Positions 23,801-31,640 of a stretch of 49,626 nt of DNA are shown here, in pieces; the stretch's first letter is position 1; every line of letters starts with the position of its first letter. The notes under the pieces are model-generated. The model made no database searches. It saw only the letters and a list, made by a program, of their open reading frames with translations, and was not told where the DNA came from. This DNA is from Acidithiobacillus sp. HP-2. GTDB lineage: Bacteria; Pseudomonadota; Gammaproteobacteria; Acidithiobacillales; Acidithiobacillaceae. The stretch spans positions 26 to 49,651 of the forward strand of contig NZ_JACKZA010000010.1 in the NCBI RefSeq assembly GCF_015100155.1, written 5' to 3'. The position numbers and the translations under genes are program-made.

Positions 23801-26247
23801 ACATCAGCGGAGTAACCAGCAAGGGCGGAGCCAGAATCGCCAGTCTCAAGGGTACGGGCACCACGACGCTGGGCAGCAACAACCTGACTCTGACCAACGC
23901 CAGTGGTACCGACAGCGGGTCGATCAGCGGCACAGGCGGACTGGTTCTGACCAAGGGCACGGAAACCCTCTCCGGCGCCAACACCTACAGTGGTGGCACT
24001 ACCGTTGATGCGGGCACTCTGAATGTCGCCAGTGGCGGAACGCTGGGTGACGGGGCATTGAACGTCGCCAGTGGCGCTACCACCAATCTGGATAATACGG
24101 CTCAGACCATTACGGATCTGAACGGTGCAGGCGTCCTCAATCTTAATGGCGACACTCTCACCACGACGGGCAGTGGCACGGACAGCTTCTCCGGTGTCAT
24201 CGGTGAAGCCTCAGGAACCACTGGTGCCCCCATCATGGACGGCACAGGTTCTTTGACCCTCTCCGGTGTCAATACCTATAGCGGCGGCACCACTTTGAAC
24301 AGTGGCACCACATCTATCGGATCTGCAGACAATCTGGGTAGCGGGGCTATCACCTTCGATGGTGGCACTCTCGAAACCACCGCTGCGCTTACGGATGCCG
24401 CTGCCATCGACTTAAAGACGACAGGCACGCTGAACAACGGCGGCAATAACGACACGCTCTCTGGCATTATTTCTGGTTCGGGCAGCATAGCCCTTGCCGG
24501 CTCGGGAACTACCACCCTCTCCGGTGTCAACACCTACAGCGGCGGCACCACCGTTGATGGTGGTGGCCTTCTTAGTGTTGATTCCGGGAACAGCGTGGGT
24601 ACCGGATCGATAACGCTCAACAGCGGTGCGCTTGGTAGTAGCGCGGGCGTGGCTTCCGTTGCGCTGAGTAACGTTATCAGTATCGGGGGCAATGGCGGCG
24701 CACTTATCGGCACAGATCAAACCAGCATAGACCCCACTACCAGCAATGCACTAACCCTCACCGGAAAACTATCCGGCACAGGAACCCTTCAGACCCAGGG
24801 CACTATTATCGATAATGGCACGGGGGGTACCAGTGGCGGGACCACGGTCGCCAACGGGTTACTGGAAGTTGGAGACATCAACCATGCTGCGGCCTCCCTC
24901 AGCGGACCTGTCACCGTCGATAGCGGCGCTTATCTACGCGGCCATGGCACCATCATCGGCAACGTCACCAACAGCGGCACCGTCTTTCCTGGCGGCACCA
25001 TCGGCATCCTGACGGTCAACGGTAATTATGTGCAGAATCCAGGCAGCACCCTGGACATCGAGGTAACGCCCAATGACAGCACTCCGGGTGTGGGCTACGA
25101 TCAGTTGAATGTTACGGGCACGGCAGCGCTCAATGGCAAACTCGCTGTGCAGGTAGGCTCTGGTACCTACACCGTCGGCGAACAGTATGACATTGTCCAT
25201 GCAGATGGTGGCGTCTCCGGGACCTTTTCGGGGGAGACCTACAACCCGCTTTTCGCCGGTTACCTCACACCGCAAATCAGCTATGGTGCTCAGGATGTCT
25301 ACCTGAAACTCACAGGCACCCCGCAATCCTACAACTCTGGTAGCGGCGTTGCAGATAATTTGTATGGTGTGAATGAAAGCCTGCAAAGTGCCATGGGAAG
25401 CGTGATGGATGGCTCCCAGGGTGTCGGTGGGTCTTCCCCAACATTCACAGCTACGCACGTCGGCAGCTGGGCCAAAGGTCTGGGTGGCTTCGGGCGCGCC
25501 AATGGGGCCGATGTCATGGATTATGGCGGGGTAGCCGGATACGGTAAGGCAATCACGCATCACCTGGTCCTCGGTGCCGCGTTCTCCGGCATGGGCACCC
25601 AGACCCGCACACAGCAACAGGCGGTCAGTGGTAAATCTTTTGGCCTCTACGGCTACGGGATATATGCCCATGGTGCTCTCAGGATTTCCGGCACACTCGG
25701 AACCGGCCTGTTGTCCGCCAGCTCCAACAGGAATCTAGATCCCACGGGCATGAGCGCATCGGGCTCCACCAGCGGCTGGTTCTTCGGTTCCGGCGTCCAG
25801 GCGCAGTATCTGGTGCCGCTGGGGCAGACCTTCCTCATGCCTTATGTGAGCGCTACCTACCTGCATGCGCATCTCAATCCTTTTGCGGAACAGGGTGCCG
25901 GACTACTGAATCTCTCCTATAGCGGTCAGACAGCCAACCTGGGCACCTTCACGGGTGGACTCCGGGCGGGCACAGATATAAAAGCGAGCGGCCTCACCTG
26001 GATACCCTGGGTGGAAGTAGGTGGCACTGGCACTGCGGGCAACCGGCATAACGCCAACATTGAGACGTTAGGACTTACCACCTCGACGGAAATCGGCCAG
26101 ATTGCGCCAGCAGATAGTCTTGATACGGGAGCAGGGCTGACCATTAAAGGCAAGGGGCCCTGGACGGCAAAAGTCGCCTACGTCGGTCAGTTCGCCGGAA
26201 ACACGCATTTCAATACATTTGATTTAACGGCGAATTATCGCTGGTAA
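20812..26247 (+). CDS. Giant autotransporter adhesin (type Va secretion)
   Basis: An 1811-residue surface protein. The N-terminus has an extended signal peptide (MNRIYRLVFN... then Lys/Arg-rich, with a hydrophobic core SPVFIAIATMLLATSPVSAFA near 55-77), typical of type V secretion. A passenger of about 1450 residues is low in charge and rich in Thr, Ser, Gly and Asn, and is made of beta-helix repeats. Autotransporter-associated strand repeats of the LSGVNTYSGGTT type recur from about residue 870. The C-terminal 270 residues are the beta barrel (SWAKGLGGFGRANGADVMDY start, ending FDLTANYRW with an aromatic last residue). The start is GTG at 20812 with AGGAAG eight bases upstream. Long near-identical internal repeats are described separately. 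An intrinsic terminator follows. Adhesion to mineral or sulfur surfaces is plausible but inferred. Confidence 0.93.
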   Translation: MNRIYRLVFNVAHDEPQVASEHAKGRGKGGHNSDGVLKTRFSTPILGAKRRRLSPVFIAIATMLLATSPVSAFAAWNVTIKTGGTTSFSNPFSATSQSTISPTSIDSALTNGRTVEVFTGSGGVQNGDITVDSPITADGSGSLYSEATGNIPVNANISSSSSTSPLNLYLWAGYSDPSISQTYTAGADPTAAVDIGQTANAKINTGGGNVDINTGDATHAGGAVNIGIGSIAGNINTGGGALTVNATGITQGTASGDALTVGGTSTFNAGAGVLDLGSSVNDFTGAVSLNNSGTNGVTLNNGSHALELGTSSVGSSLDVTAGNISLTKNVTVGSTVVLDSGGTIDQTGGILTAGTLTGRSAGSTTLDGANLITDLGSFTAAGFSLSDANTNGLTVNGPVDSVNGTTPEDVTLSTTKQDGDLTIDGTVDGAKTTLTSDGDISEGANGVIDASNLTGSSVGSTTLDGVNLITDLGSFKADGFRLTNAQNLTVSSGATVNGGNSTDLTTTKGGNLTIDGTVDGTTTTLTSAGTIGEGAGGVISATDLTGSSVGSTTLDGANLITDLGIFTAAGFSLTNAQALTVNGPLTTTGNTGTIDLTTTKGELDVNTGLTGGAITLNSAGNLPLTQNISGSTVVLDSGGTIDQTGGILTAGTLTGRSAGSTTLDGANLITDLGSFKADGFSLTNAQSLTVSSGATVNGGNSTDLTTTKGGNLTIDGTVDGTTTTLTSDGDISEGANGAIVASNLTGSSVGGATLNTSNNSIANLDTFTNTGSGGLTLTDNQALNIVGAISAKSFILNDSNGVTLTSSITAATTLASGTELQIGNGSTSGSITGAITDNGALNFDQPQSDVATLNNIISGSGSVIQSGTGSLTLSGVNTYSGGTTLNSGTTSIGSADNLGSGAITFDGGTLETTAALTDAAAIDLKTTGTLNNGGNNDTLSGIISGSGSIALAGSGTTTLSGVNTYSGGTTINGGTLALTGTGSIADSSGVTDNASFDISGVTSKGGARIASLKGTGTTTLGSNNLTLTNASGTDSGSISGTGGLVLTKGTETLSGANTYSGGTTVDAGTLNVASGGTLGDGALNVASGATTNLDNTAQTITDLNGAGVLNLNGDTLTTTGSGTDSFSGVIGEASGTTGAPIMDGTGSLTLSGVNTYSGGTTLNSGTTSIGSADNLGSGAITFDGGTLETTAALTDAAAIDLKTTGTLNNGGNNDTLSGIISGSGSIALAGSGTTTLSGVNTYSGGTTVDGGGLLSVDSGNSVGTGSITLNSGALGSSAGVASVALSNVISIGGNGGALIGTDQTSIDPTTSNALTLTGKLSGTGTLQTQGTIIDNGTGGTSGGTTVANGLLEVGDINHAAASLSGPVTVDSGAYLRGHGTIIGNVTNSGTVFPGGTIGILTVNGNYVQNPGSTLDIEVTPNDSTPGVGYDQLNVTGTAALNGKLAVQVGSGTYTVGEQYDIVHADGGVSGTFSGETYNPLFAGYLTPQISYGAQDVYLKLTGTPQSYNSGSGVADNLYGVNESLQSAMGSVMDGSQGVGGSSPTFTATHVGSWAKGLGGFGRANGADVMDYGGVAGYGKAITHHLVLGAAFSGMGTQTRTQQQAVSGKSFGLYGYGIYAHGALRISGTLGTGLLSASSNRNLDPTGMSASGSTSGWFFGSGVQAQYLVPLGQTFLMPYVSATYLHAHLNPFAEQGAGLLNLSYSGQTANLGTFTGGLRAGTDIKASGLTWIPWVEVGGTGTAGNRHNANIETLGLTTSTEIGQIAPADSLDTGAGLTIKGKGPWTAKVAYVGQFAGNTHFNTFDLTANYRW
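21808..21944 (+). repeat. Autotransporter internal repeat 1, first copy
   Basis: This copy of about 137 bases begins GGCAGCACGGTGGTTCTGG and is nearly identical to 22699-22835. The offset is 891 bases, or 297 codons, so recombination between copies keeps the frame. Confidence 0.8.
22211..22391 (+). repeat. Autotransporter internal repeat 2, first copy
   Basis: About 181 bases starting TCTGATCACCGACCTGGG, nearly identical to 22811-22991. The offset is exactly 600 bases (200 codons). A few differences occur (CCGC versus CAGT, AAAACC versus AAAGCC). Confidence 0.8.
22699..22835 (+). repeat. Autotransporter internal repeat 1, second copy
   Basis: Second copy of the repeat at 21808-21944; the copies differ at one position near the end (GATCTGG versus GACCTGG) before they diverge. 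Confidence 0.8.
22811..22991 (+). repeat. Autotransporter internal repeat 2, second copy
   Basis: Second copy of the repeat at 22211-22391. It overlaps the end of repeat 1, second copy, so the region looks like a mosaic of shuffled units. Confidence 0.8.
23410..23720 (+). repeat. Autotransporter internal repeat 3, first copy
   Basis: 311 bases starting GGCACAGGTTCTTTAACC and ending GGCGGCACCAC, matched at 24241-24551 with one difference seen by eye (TTTAACC versus TTTGACC). The unit encodes two LSGVNTYSGGTT strands and the segment between them. Confidence 0.88.
24241..24551 (+). repeat. Autotransporter internal repeat 3, second copy
   Basis: Second copy of 23410-23720, 831 bases (277 codons) downstream. 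Near identity over 311 bases including synonymous sites implies recent duplication or gene conversion. Confidence 0.88.
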
Positions 26248-26269
26248 AACGTCGGCAACAATACCATGC

Positions 26270-26301
26270 AAGGGCCGCCTTCGTGCGGCTTTTGTGTTTT
26301 T
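26270..26301 (+). terminator. Intrinsic terminator after the autotransporter
   Basis: GCCGC (26274-26278) pairs with GCGGC (26285-26289) around CTTCGT, followed by TTTTGTGTTTTT. It lies 26 bases after the stop codon. Confidence 0.8.
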
Positions 26302-26430
26302 AAGGAACGTTTAATCGACAACACTTCGCTTCTGGACACGTTTGGGTTCAGATTCTGTCCATCAACTTGTCGATTTATCTGTTTGTAGTAAACATCACCG
26401 GGCGATTTTGCTTGCTGCCCACTAATTTCT

Positions 26431-26497
26431 GGACGACTGCTTCCGCTGCCCTGCCGTCGTTGAGTCTTTTTGGACGACAGCAGGACAGCGGTCGTTC
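26431..26497. repeat. Imperfect palindrome, copy E of the interspersed core
   Basis: The left arm GGACGACTGCTTCCGCTGCC pairs with the right arm ending GACAGCGGTCGTTC across a GTTGAGTCTTTTT loop region. It resembles copy D in arm sequence and loop. It lies in the gap between the autotransporter and the convergent yghU gene. Confidence 0.6.
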
Positions 26498-26553
26498 AGC
26501 AGTGGAAGGGCTCTCAAAGGAACGAAGTCTGCTTCAGTATGTGAAGCCTTTGA

Positions 26554-27435
26554 TTACGGCTTGGCATTTACGAGCTTATCTTGCGTGCGTAGATCAAAGT
26601 CACGCGCATCATGGCGTTCATGCAACTGGCTGGAAAGTTCGCCAACGATGCGGTTCACTTTGATTCCGCGTTGCACCTCAGGACGGGCGTAGATATTGTC
26701 TGTCCAGCGCCGAACATTCGGGTAGTCCTCCACCGAAAGAAACTCCGCAGCATCGTACAGCCAGCCTTTAACCAAACCACCATACCAGGGCCAGATGGCC
26801 ATATCAGCAATCGTATATTCGCTACCTACGATATATTCATTTTCCGAGAGCCGTTTATCGAGCACGTCAAGTTGTCGCTTGGCTTCCATAGCAAACCGAT
26901 TGATTGCATATTCAATCTTTTCGGGGGCATAGGCGTAGAAATGACCGAATCCGCCACCCAGGTAAGGGGCGCTTCCCATCTGCCAGAATAGCCATGATAG
27001 GCACTCGGCGCGCCTACTTGGATCGGTAGGCAGGAACGCCGCAAATTTCTGGGCTAAATACAGCATGATCGCCCCAGACTCAAAAACCCGAATAGGCTGT
27101 GAACCGCTGTAGTCTACGAGAGCTGGGATCTTGGAGTTTGGATTCACCGCTACAAAACCACTTCCAAATTGATCCCCGTCACGGATACGGATTAGCCACG
27201 CGTCGTATTCTGCACCGACATGACCCTGTGCTAACAACTCTTCTAGCAGGATTGTCACTTTTTGGCCATTGGGCGTCGCCAGAGAGTACAGTTGCAATGG
27301 GTGATGACCGACGGGGAGTTTTTTATCGTGGGTTGCTCCTGAAACAGGACGGTTGAGAAGCGTGACAGCACTAGCTGCTTCAGTCTTGTTCCAGACCCAA
27401 ATCTTAGGGGGCACGTAGTCCGTTGAATTGGTCAT
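26554..27435 (-). CDS. yghU: YghU-type glutathione S-transferase family oxidoreductase
   Basis: A 293-residue protein closely similar to Escherichia coli YghU, a glutathione-dependent disulfide-bond reductase of the Nu-class GST group. The N-terminal thioredoxin-fold domain has NRPVSGATHDKKLPVGHHPL, LATPNGQKVTILLEELL, NPNSKIPALVD and the glutathione-binding VFESGAIMLYLA. The C-terminal helical domain has GGGFGHFYAYAPEKIEYAIN and TIADMAIWPWYGGLVKGW. The ATG at 27435 has AAGGAGA eight bases upstream; an upstream in-frame start at 27477 has none. It is divergent from the aldo/keto reductase, and both fit a thiol or oxidative stress role. Confidence 0.93.
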   Translation of the reverse strand: MTNSTDYVPPKIWVWNKTEAASAVTLLNRPVSGATHDKKLPVGHHPLQLYSLATPNGQKVTILLEELLAQGHVGAEYDAWLIRIRDGDQFGSGFVAVNPNSKIPALVDYSGSQPIRVFESGAIMLYLAQKFAAFLPTDPSRRAECLSWLFWQMGSAPYLGGGFGHFYAYAPEKIEYAINRFAMEAKRQLDVLDKRLSENEYIVGSEYTIADMAIWPWYGGLVKGWLYDAAEFLSVEDYPNVRRWTDNIYARPEVQRGIKVNRIVGELSSQLHERHDARDFDLRTQDKLVNAKP

Positions 27436-27746
27436 GAATGATTCTCCTTGGATTGAACCAGGTTGCAATTTAACCATACTCGGTCATCACAACAATCGCT
27501 TCAATGCAACCCATGCGCATCAAACGGACAGGTTGCCGCATCTCGCCTTTGACGTGCTCAAATTTGGCAACCATTCTACTCTAATCAAGCCCTTGTATAA
27601 ATTGAATTCAAGACGTTATCCACATCGTCAGGAGCTATGCGCGCCACGCAAAAGCAGGGATGTTGTGGTAAAATGAAGGGATTGATGGGGTACTATTCTC
27701 ACTGACAAGCCCAAAATTATCGGATTTTCATTCGCGAGGTGAATTG
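27436..27746. promoter_or_regulatory. Divergent intergenic region, yghU and aldo/keto reductase
   Basis: 311 bases between two divergent genes. No reading frame is supported. It should contain both promoters; no regulator site could be identified with confidence. Confidence 0.35.
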
Positions 27747-28757
27747 ATGGAATATCGTCAACTTGGTCGAACCGGTTTAAAGGTGTCTTCTCTTTGCTTA
27801 GGAACCATGACATTCGGCTCCACGTTTTACAATATCGCGACAGTTGGTCAGTCGGAAGCCGACGAGATGGTGCGTCATGCATGGGAGTCGGGAATTAATT
27901 TCTTCGATACGGCTGATGTTTATTCCCGTGGAGAGTCCGAAGAAATTCTTGGGATCGCCATGAAAAATAATGGGATACATCGGGACTCTACCGTTATAGC
28001 TACCAAAGTACGCGGCATCATGAGTGATGTAGACCCCAACGGATCTGGTCTTTCTCGCAAGCATATCATGACCGCTTGCCATGCCAGTCTGCGTCGCCTC
28101 GGAACAGACCATATCGATCTTTACCAAGTCCATGGCTGGGATAGCCACACACCCATGGACGAAACGCTGCGCGCCCTGGATGATTTGGTGCGTAGCGGCA
28201 AAGTGCTGTATGTGGGTTGTTCCAATTGGCCGGTTCGACACATCGCGCGTGCGCAAGCGTTAGCGGATGTCGGGCAGTGGACAGGTTTTTCTTCATTGCA
28301 AGCGTACTACTCTTTAGTTGGTCGGGATCTGGAACACGAACTGCTTCCTCTTTGTCGCGAGTTGGGTCTTGGAGTTCTTCCCTGGTCACCGCTATCCGGC
28401 GGCTTTCTCACGGGTAAATACCGTCGTGATGCCACCGCACCTGCCGAAGCAAGGCGGAAAGACTTTGATTTCCCGCCCATCGACCAGGTCCATGGCTATG
28501 ATGCTGTGGAGGCTGCTGAGGCTATCGCCAGAAATATTGGTGCAACCATCCCTCAGGTGTCCATTGCTTGGCTTCTTGCCCAGACTGGCGTCAGCTCCGT
28601 TATTATCGGTGCAAAAAGAATGGAGCAATTAAGGGACAACCTGGGCGCTATTCAGGTTGAGCTAAGCGAGGAAGACGTGAAAATTCTATCCGCATTGACT
28701 GCCCCTGCGCCTCTCTATCCGCAATGGATGGTAAGTAGACAAAATGGCGATGCGTAG
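27747..28757 (+). CDS. Aldo/keto reductase
   Basis: A 336-residue NADPH-dependent aldehyde or ketone reductase of the AKR superfamily (YajO/Tas-like size). The family opening EYRQLGRTGLKVSSLCLGTMTFG is present, and the catalytic tetrad is visible: Asp in NFFDTADVYSRG, Tyr in the same segment, Lys in VIATKVRG and His in LYQVHGWD. Cofactor-binding segments follow near the end (GVLPWSPLSGGFLTGKY, SVIIGAKRMEQLRDNLGA). I chose ATG at 27747, with GAGGTG about seven bases upstream, over the adjacent TTG at 27744. The substrate is unknown. Confidence 0.92.
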   Translation: MEYRQLGRTGLKVSSLCLGTMTFGSTFYNIATVGQSEADEMVRHAWESGINFFDTADVYSRGESEEILGIAMKNNGIHRDSTVIATKVRGIMSDVDPNGSGLSRKHIMTACHASLRRLGTDHIDLYQVHGWDSHTPMDETLRALDDLVRSGKVLYVGCSNWPVRHIARAQALADVGQWTGFSSLQAYYSLVGRDLEHELLPLCRELGLGVLPWSPLSGGFLTGKYRRDATAPAEARRKDFDFPPIDQVHGYDAVEAAEAIARNIGATIPQVSIAWLLAQTGVSSVIIGAKRMEQLRDNLGAIQVELSEEDVKILSALTAPAPLYPQWMVSRQNGDA

Positions 28758-28932
28758 AGTAAGTATCTCTCAGAAAAGCTGGGAAATATTACTAACGTGT
28801 GATGCACAAAGATGACATCTGAATGGTAGGATTTAGCTCGACCTGGTCGCCGTAACTGTCGAAAAAAAGCATCTAGAAAGTTATTTGTCTTATTCATTTT
28901 TTGAAACTATTAGACTTTATTAGGATAGGTTT

Positions 28933-29370
28933 ATGGCTGAAACCAGGGGATTATTAATCATCGATCTGCAATATGGGTTTTCACCAGATCCTGATTTGGT
29001 GGAGAGCGTCCGCGACGTGGCTACAAATTACCCCGTGGTGGTTGCGACACGTTTTGCTCCTCCTCCAGATCAAAACCCCGTCACTATCCAGGTCGCTGCA
29101 GATGGTGTCATTGATGTGGGGCATGACCTCATTATTGAAAGACCGGGCTATGGCCTCAATGCACCCGCTATTGATGCCCTTCAAAGCTTTTCTGAAATTA
29201 CAGAGTGGGATCTTGTCGGTAGCCGGACAGGCGTTTGTCTGCTGGCCTGCGCCTTTTCCCTATCGGACGCCAGCATTCCATTCCATATAGTCCGACCCTT
29301 TCGCATATTGGAACCGGAGCCAGTATGTGAAGCCGTGGACCAGATTTTACAGCAGCATTTTAACGTCTGA
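28933..29370 (+). CDS. Isochorismatase-like cysteine hydrolase
   Basis: A 145-residue protein, shorter than the usual 180-210 residues of the isochorismatase-like hydrolases. The catalytic Asp (LLIIDLQYGF) and Cys (SRTGVCLLACAFSLSD) are clear; the usual Lys may be replaced by Arg in IIERPGYGLNAP. Members hydrolyse amides such as nicotinamide or ureido compounds, or isochorismate. The substrate cannot be told from sequence. The start ATG has AGGATAGG close upstream. It is convergent with rpoS, 14 bases apart. Confidence 0.75.
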   Translation: MAETRGLLIIDLQYGFSPDPDLVESVRDVATNYPVVVATRFAPPPDQNPVTIQVAADGVIDVGHDLIIERPGYGLNAPAIDALQSFSEITEWDLVGSRTGVCLLACAFSLSDASIPFHIVRPFRILEPEPVCEAVDQILQQHFNV

Positions 29371-29384
29371 GGCGATCTTCGGGT

Positions 29385-30305
29385 TCAGGCGAATAGAGAT
29401 ACTGCGTCCAGTCCGACGGCTTCGATACACCCGCGCAATATTTCCAAGGCCTCTGCCTGGATTTGGCGGACACTTTCTCGGGATATCTCAAGGTAGCGGC
29501 CTATTTCTTCCAGAGTAGCCCCTTCCGAGCCATCCAGCCCGAATCTCCAGAAGAGTATCTGCCGATGGTTATCCGGCATCTTTCTCAGACAATGATGAAC
29601 CTGCCGCAAGCAGTCACGATCAGCGATATCCGCCTCTATGTTGCTGCCGGTATCGGCCATGCGCTCTACTAAAGCCTGGCCGTCCTCAGATCCATGCGCA
29701 TCGTCCAGGCTAGTCATCCGTATGGTTCTGTCAAAACATTTATAGATTTCCCCTACCGGTAGGTTCATGGCCCCAGCAATTTCTTCCGGCGTAGGCTCGC
29801 CTTGTAAAACCTGTCGCAGGTGGCGTGTAGTCCGTAAAAACGCACTGATTTGTTTGACAACATAAATGGGAACCCTGATTACTTCTGTCTGGTTCATCAG
29901 CGACCTTTCGATATTCTGTCGTATCCACCAGGTGGCATAGGTCGAAAAACGGAATCCTTTGTCCGGATCAAATTTTTCGACGGCATGAATCAGGCCCAGA
30001 TTCCCTTCTTCAATCAAATCGAGCAGGGGAAGCCCCCGGTGGAGATAGCGTCGGGCCAAATTGACTACCAGACGTAAATTGCTTTCAGTCATGGCGTTGC
30101 GCGCCGCCATATCCCCGGCTTTGACCCGGCGTCCAAGGGTGACTTCCTGTTCAGCAGTCAACAGCGGGGCACGTCCTATTTCCTGCAGATAAAGACGCAC
30201 GGCATCGCCATGGGCGGTTCCTTCTTCATCGTCTTTGCTCGCCGCTGGTCTATCTGCAGCGTTCACCGAAAAGCACTGGCTATCGCTTCTGATCGCGTTG
30301 TCCAT
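29385..30305 (-). CDS. rpoS: RpoS-type sigma factor
   Basis: A 306-residue primary-like sigma factor that lacks region 1.1 in the RpoD form, matching the stationary-phase/general-stress sigma RpoS. Region 1.2 is AVRLYLQEIGRAPLLTAEQEV. Regions 2.1-2.4 carry MTESNLRLVVNLARRY, LLDLIEEGNLGLIHAVEKFD and GFRFSTYATWWIRQNIERS. Region 3 has IRVPIYVVKQISAFLRT, and region 4.2 is ATLEEIGRYLEISRESVRQI. In 4.2 the widely conserved RERVRQ is RESVRQ here, with the main promoter contacts (Arg, Glu, Arg) kept. The N-terminal 30 residues are divergent. An RpoS would control stress genes in this organism; which genes in this window it controls is not visible. Confidence 0.9.
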   Translation of the reverse strand: MDNAIRSDSQCFSVNAADRPAASKDDEEGTAHGDAVRLYLQEIGRAPLLTAEQEVTLGRRVKAGDMAARNAMTESNLRLVVNLARRYLHRGLPLLDLIEEGNLGLIHAVEKFDPDKGFRFSTYATWWIRQNIERSLMNQTEVIRVPIYVVKQISAFLRTTRHLRQVLQGEPTPEEIAGAMNLPVGEIYKCFDRTIRMTSLDDAHGSEDGQALVERMADTGSNIEADIADRDCLRQVHHCLRKMPDNHRQILFWRFGLDGSEGATLEEIGRYLEISRESVRQIQAEALEILRGCIEAVGLDAVSLFA

Positions 30306-30360
30306 TTTTGATGTTCTCCAGAAGCCCGTTTGAAGCTTTCCGATGGTTCGGCAGAGGTCT

Positions 30361-30720
30361 CTAACCGAAAAAGTTTTCGATCATTACCCGCATATAAATG
30401 CCGCGTACCTCGGCACTTAACCCAGACACTTCATGCAGGCGTGATCTGACCCAGGCATTGGCCTTCGTCTCATTGCCTTTCGCTACAACCAGCCTTTTCC
30501 AGTTTTCTTTACTGATCCCAATATTAATGAGGGGAGGATTTTTATCCGGGGTAATCTCTATCAGAGTTTCTGCGTTATCCCTATGTTCCTGTCGGCCGTT
30601 CTGATTCATGTGTTTTGAATAGCCTCCAGTTGCTCGGTTCATGGATGAAACCGCATTTGCATAGAGGGTATGCTTTTTGTCGGGATAAGCATACCCAGAG
30701 TTATTGAGGGGGGTATTCAC
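30361..30720 (-). CDS. Hypothetical protein of about 119 residues upstream of rpoS
   Basis: The frame is open from a GTG at 30720 to a stop at 30361. The N-terminal half is polar and low in complexity, and the C-terminal half looks folded (LINIGISKENWKRLVVAKG, then VRSRLHEVSGLSAEVRGIY). I do not recognise a family. Start choice is weak: ATG codons at 30639 and 30609 are alternatives. It lies 55 bases upstream of rpoS on the same strand and could be co-transcribed with it. Confidence 0.5.
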   Translation of the reverse strand: MNTPLNNSGYAYPDKKHTLYANAVSSMNRATGGYSKHMNQNGRQEHRDNAETLIEITPDKNPPLINIGISKENWKRLVVAKGNETKANAWVRSRLHEVSGLSAEVRGIYMRVMIENFFG

Positions 30721-30758
30721 AGTACAGCGCTTCCATAAAACGCCGCATCCGTTTTTTT

Positions 30759-31640
30759 CTAACTTTTTACGATTTCCAGAAACTTGTCCAATGCTCTGGA
30801 GCGACGACTGGTCAGCGGCGTGGCCATAAAATTCAGACAGAGCATGTCATGACTTTCCAGCGTGGCTGCCGAAACCTGCCAGTCCGGACGGAGTTCAAGC
30901 ACTTTTCTGTTCATAAATCCTATACCCAGATCGGCATGGATCATGATCCCTACCGACTCAATGTCGGCCACCTCGATAAAATGTTTGGGTGCAATACCAC
31001 GGATCCGAAATTCTTTTTCAATGGCCGTGCGAACACCATTGCCTGGCTCTCTCCAGATGATCGGATAGTCATTGATTTCGTCAAACGAGACCTTCTTTTT
31101 TCCTGCCAGCGGATGATGTAAGGGCGTAACCAGGACAATTTCACTATCCCGCCAGAGGGTACTTTCAAAATAATCAGGTAACTCTGGCATCTCACCTTCC
31201 CCCTCAAAAAAGAATACATCCACTTCTCCGGCTGCGGCATGTTTCCAATACATTTCTCCACTTTTGATGTGCAGGTTTATTTGTGGATAGGCCTTTCGAT
31301 AGCGTGTGAGGTAGGGAGGAAGATAGTAATTGGCGATGAGACTGGTGGAAACAATGTTGAGCTCTCCTTCCACCAGATTTTTCCGGCGGGCAATGACACT
31401 ATCGATATCGCGTAACACCCTGCGTAAACGTTCGATGTCAGGAATCAGTGCCTGGCCAGCCGAGGTAAGCTTTACCCCGTTGACCTCGCGAGAGTATACG
31501 GGCTCGCCGACTAACTCCGTGAGCTTCCTCAATCGTTCCGAAATGGCTGACTGACTACGGTTCAGATGCTCTGCGGCGGCACTGATGCTGCCGTATTCCG
31601 CGATAGCCAATAGGGAAAGTAACTGCTCTTCATCTGCCAT
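30759..31640 (-). CDS. LysR family transcription regulator
   Basis: A 293-residue LysR-type regulator. Residues 1-60 form the winged helix (LLSLLAIAEYGSISAAAEHL, NRSQSAISERLRKLTELVG), and residues about 90-290 the periplasmic-binding-protein-like effector domain (ELNIVSTSLIANYYLPPYL, DVFFFEGEGEMPELP, LVTPLHHPLAGKKKVSF). The effector is unknown; the domain resembles the CysB/Cbl-like wider group only in layout. I chose ATG at 31640 (GGAGA upstream) over a longer frame. It is divergent from the broken MpaB-like gene, so that gene may have been its target. Confidence 0.9.
   Translation of the reverse strand: MADEEQLLSLLAIAEYGSISAAAEHLNRSQSAISERLRKLTELVGEPVYSREVNGVKLTSAGQALIPDIERLRRVLRDIDSVIARRKNLVEGELNIVSTSLIANYYLPPYLTRYRKAYPQINLHIKSGEMYWKHAAAGEVDVFFFEGEGEMPELPDYFESTLWRDSEIVLVTPLHHPLAGKKKVSFDEINDYPIIWREPGNGVRTAIEKEFRIRGIAPKHFIEVADIESVGIMIHADLGIGFMNRKVLELRPDWQVSAATLESHDMLCLNFMATPLTSRRSRALDKFLEIVKS

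Noticed and set aside
21400-24600. Regularly spaced repeats considered as a CRISPR array
   Set aside because: The repeats are long, in frame, coding and uneven in spacing; no cas gene is present.
21846-26153. Long minus-strand frames across the autotransporter gene
   Set aside because: They are antisense shadows of Thr/Ser/Gly-rich repeats, giving Val/Pro/Leu-rich translations with no start signals or family likeness.
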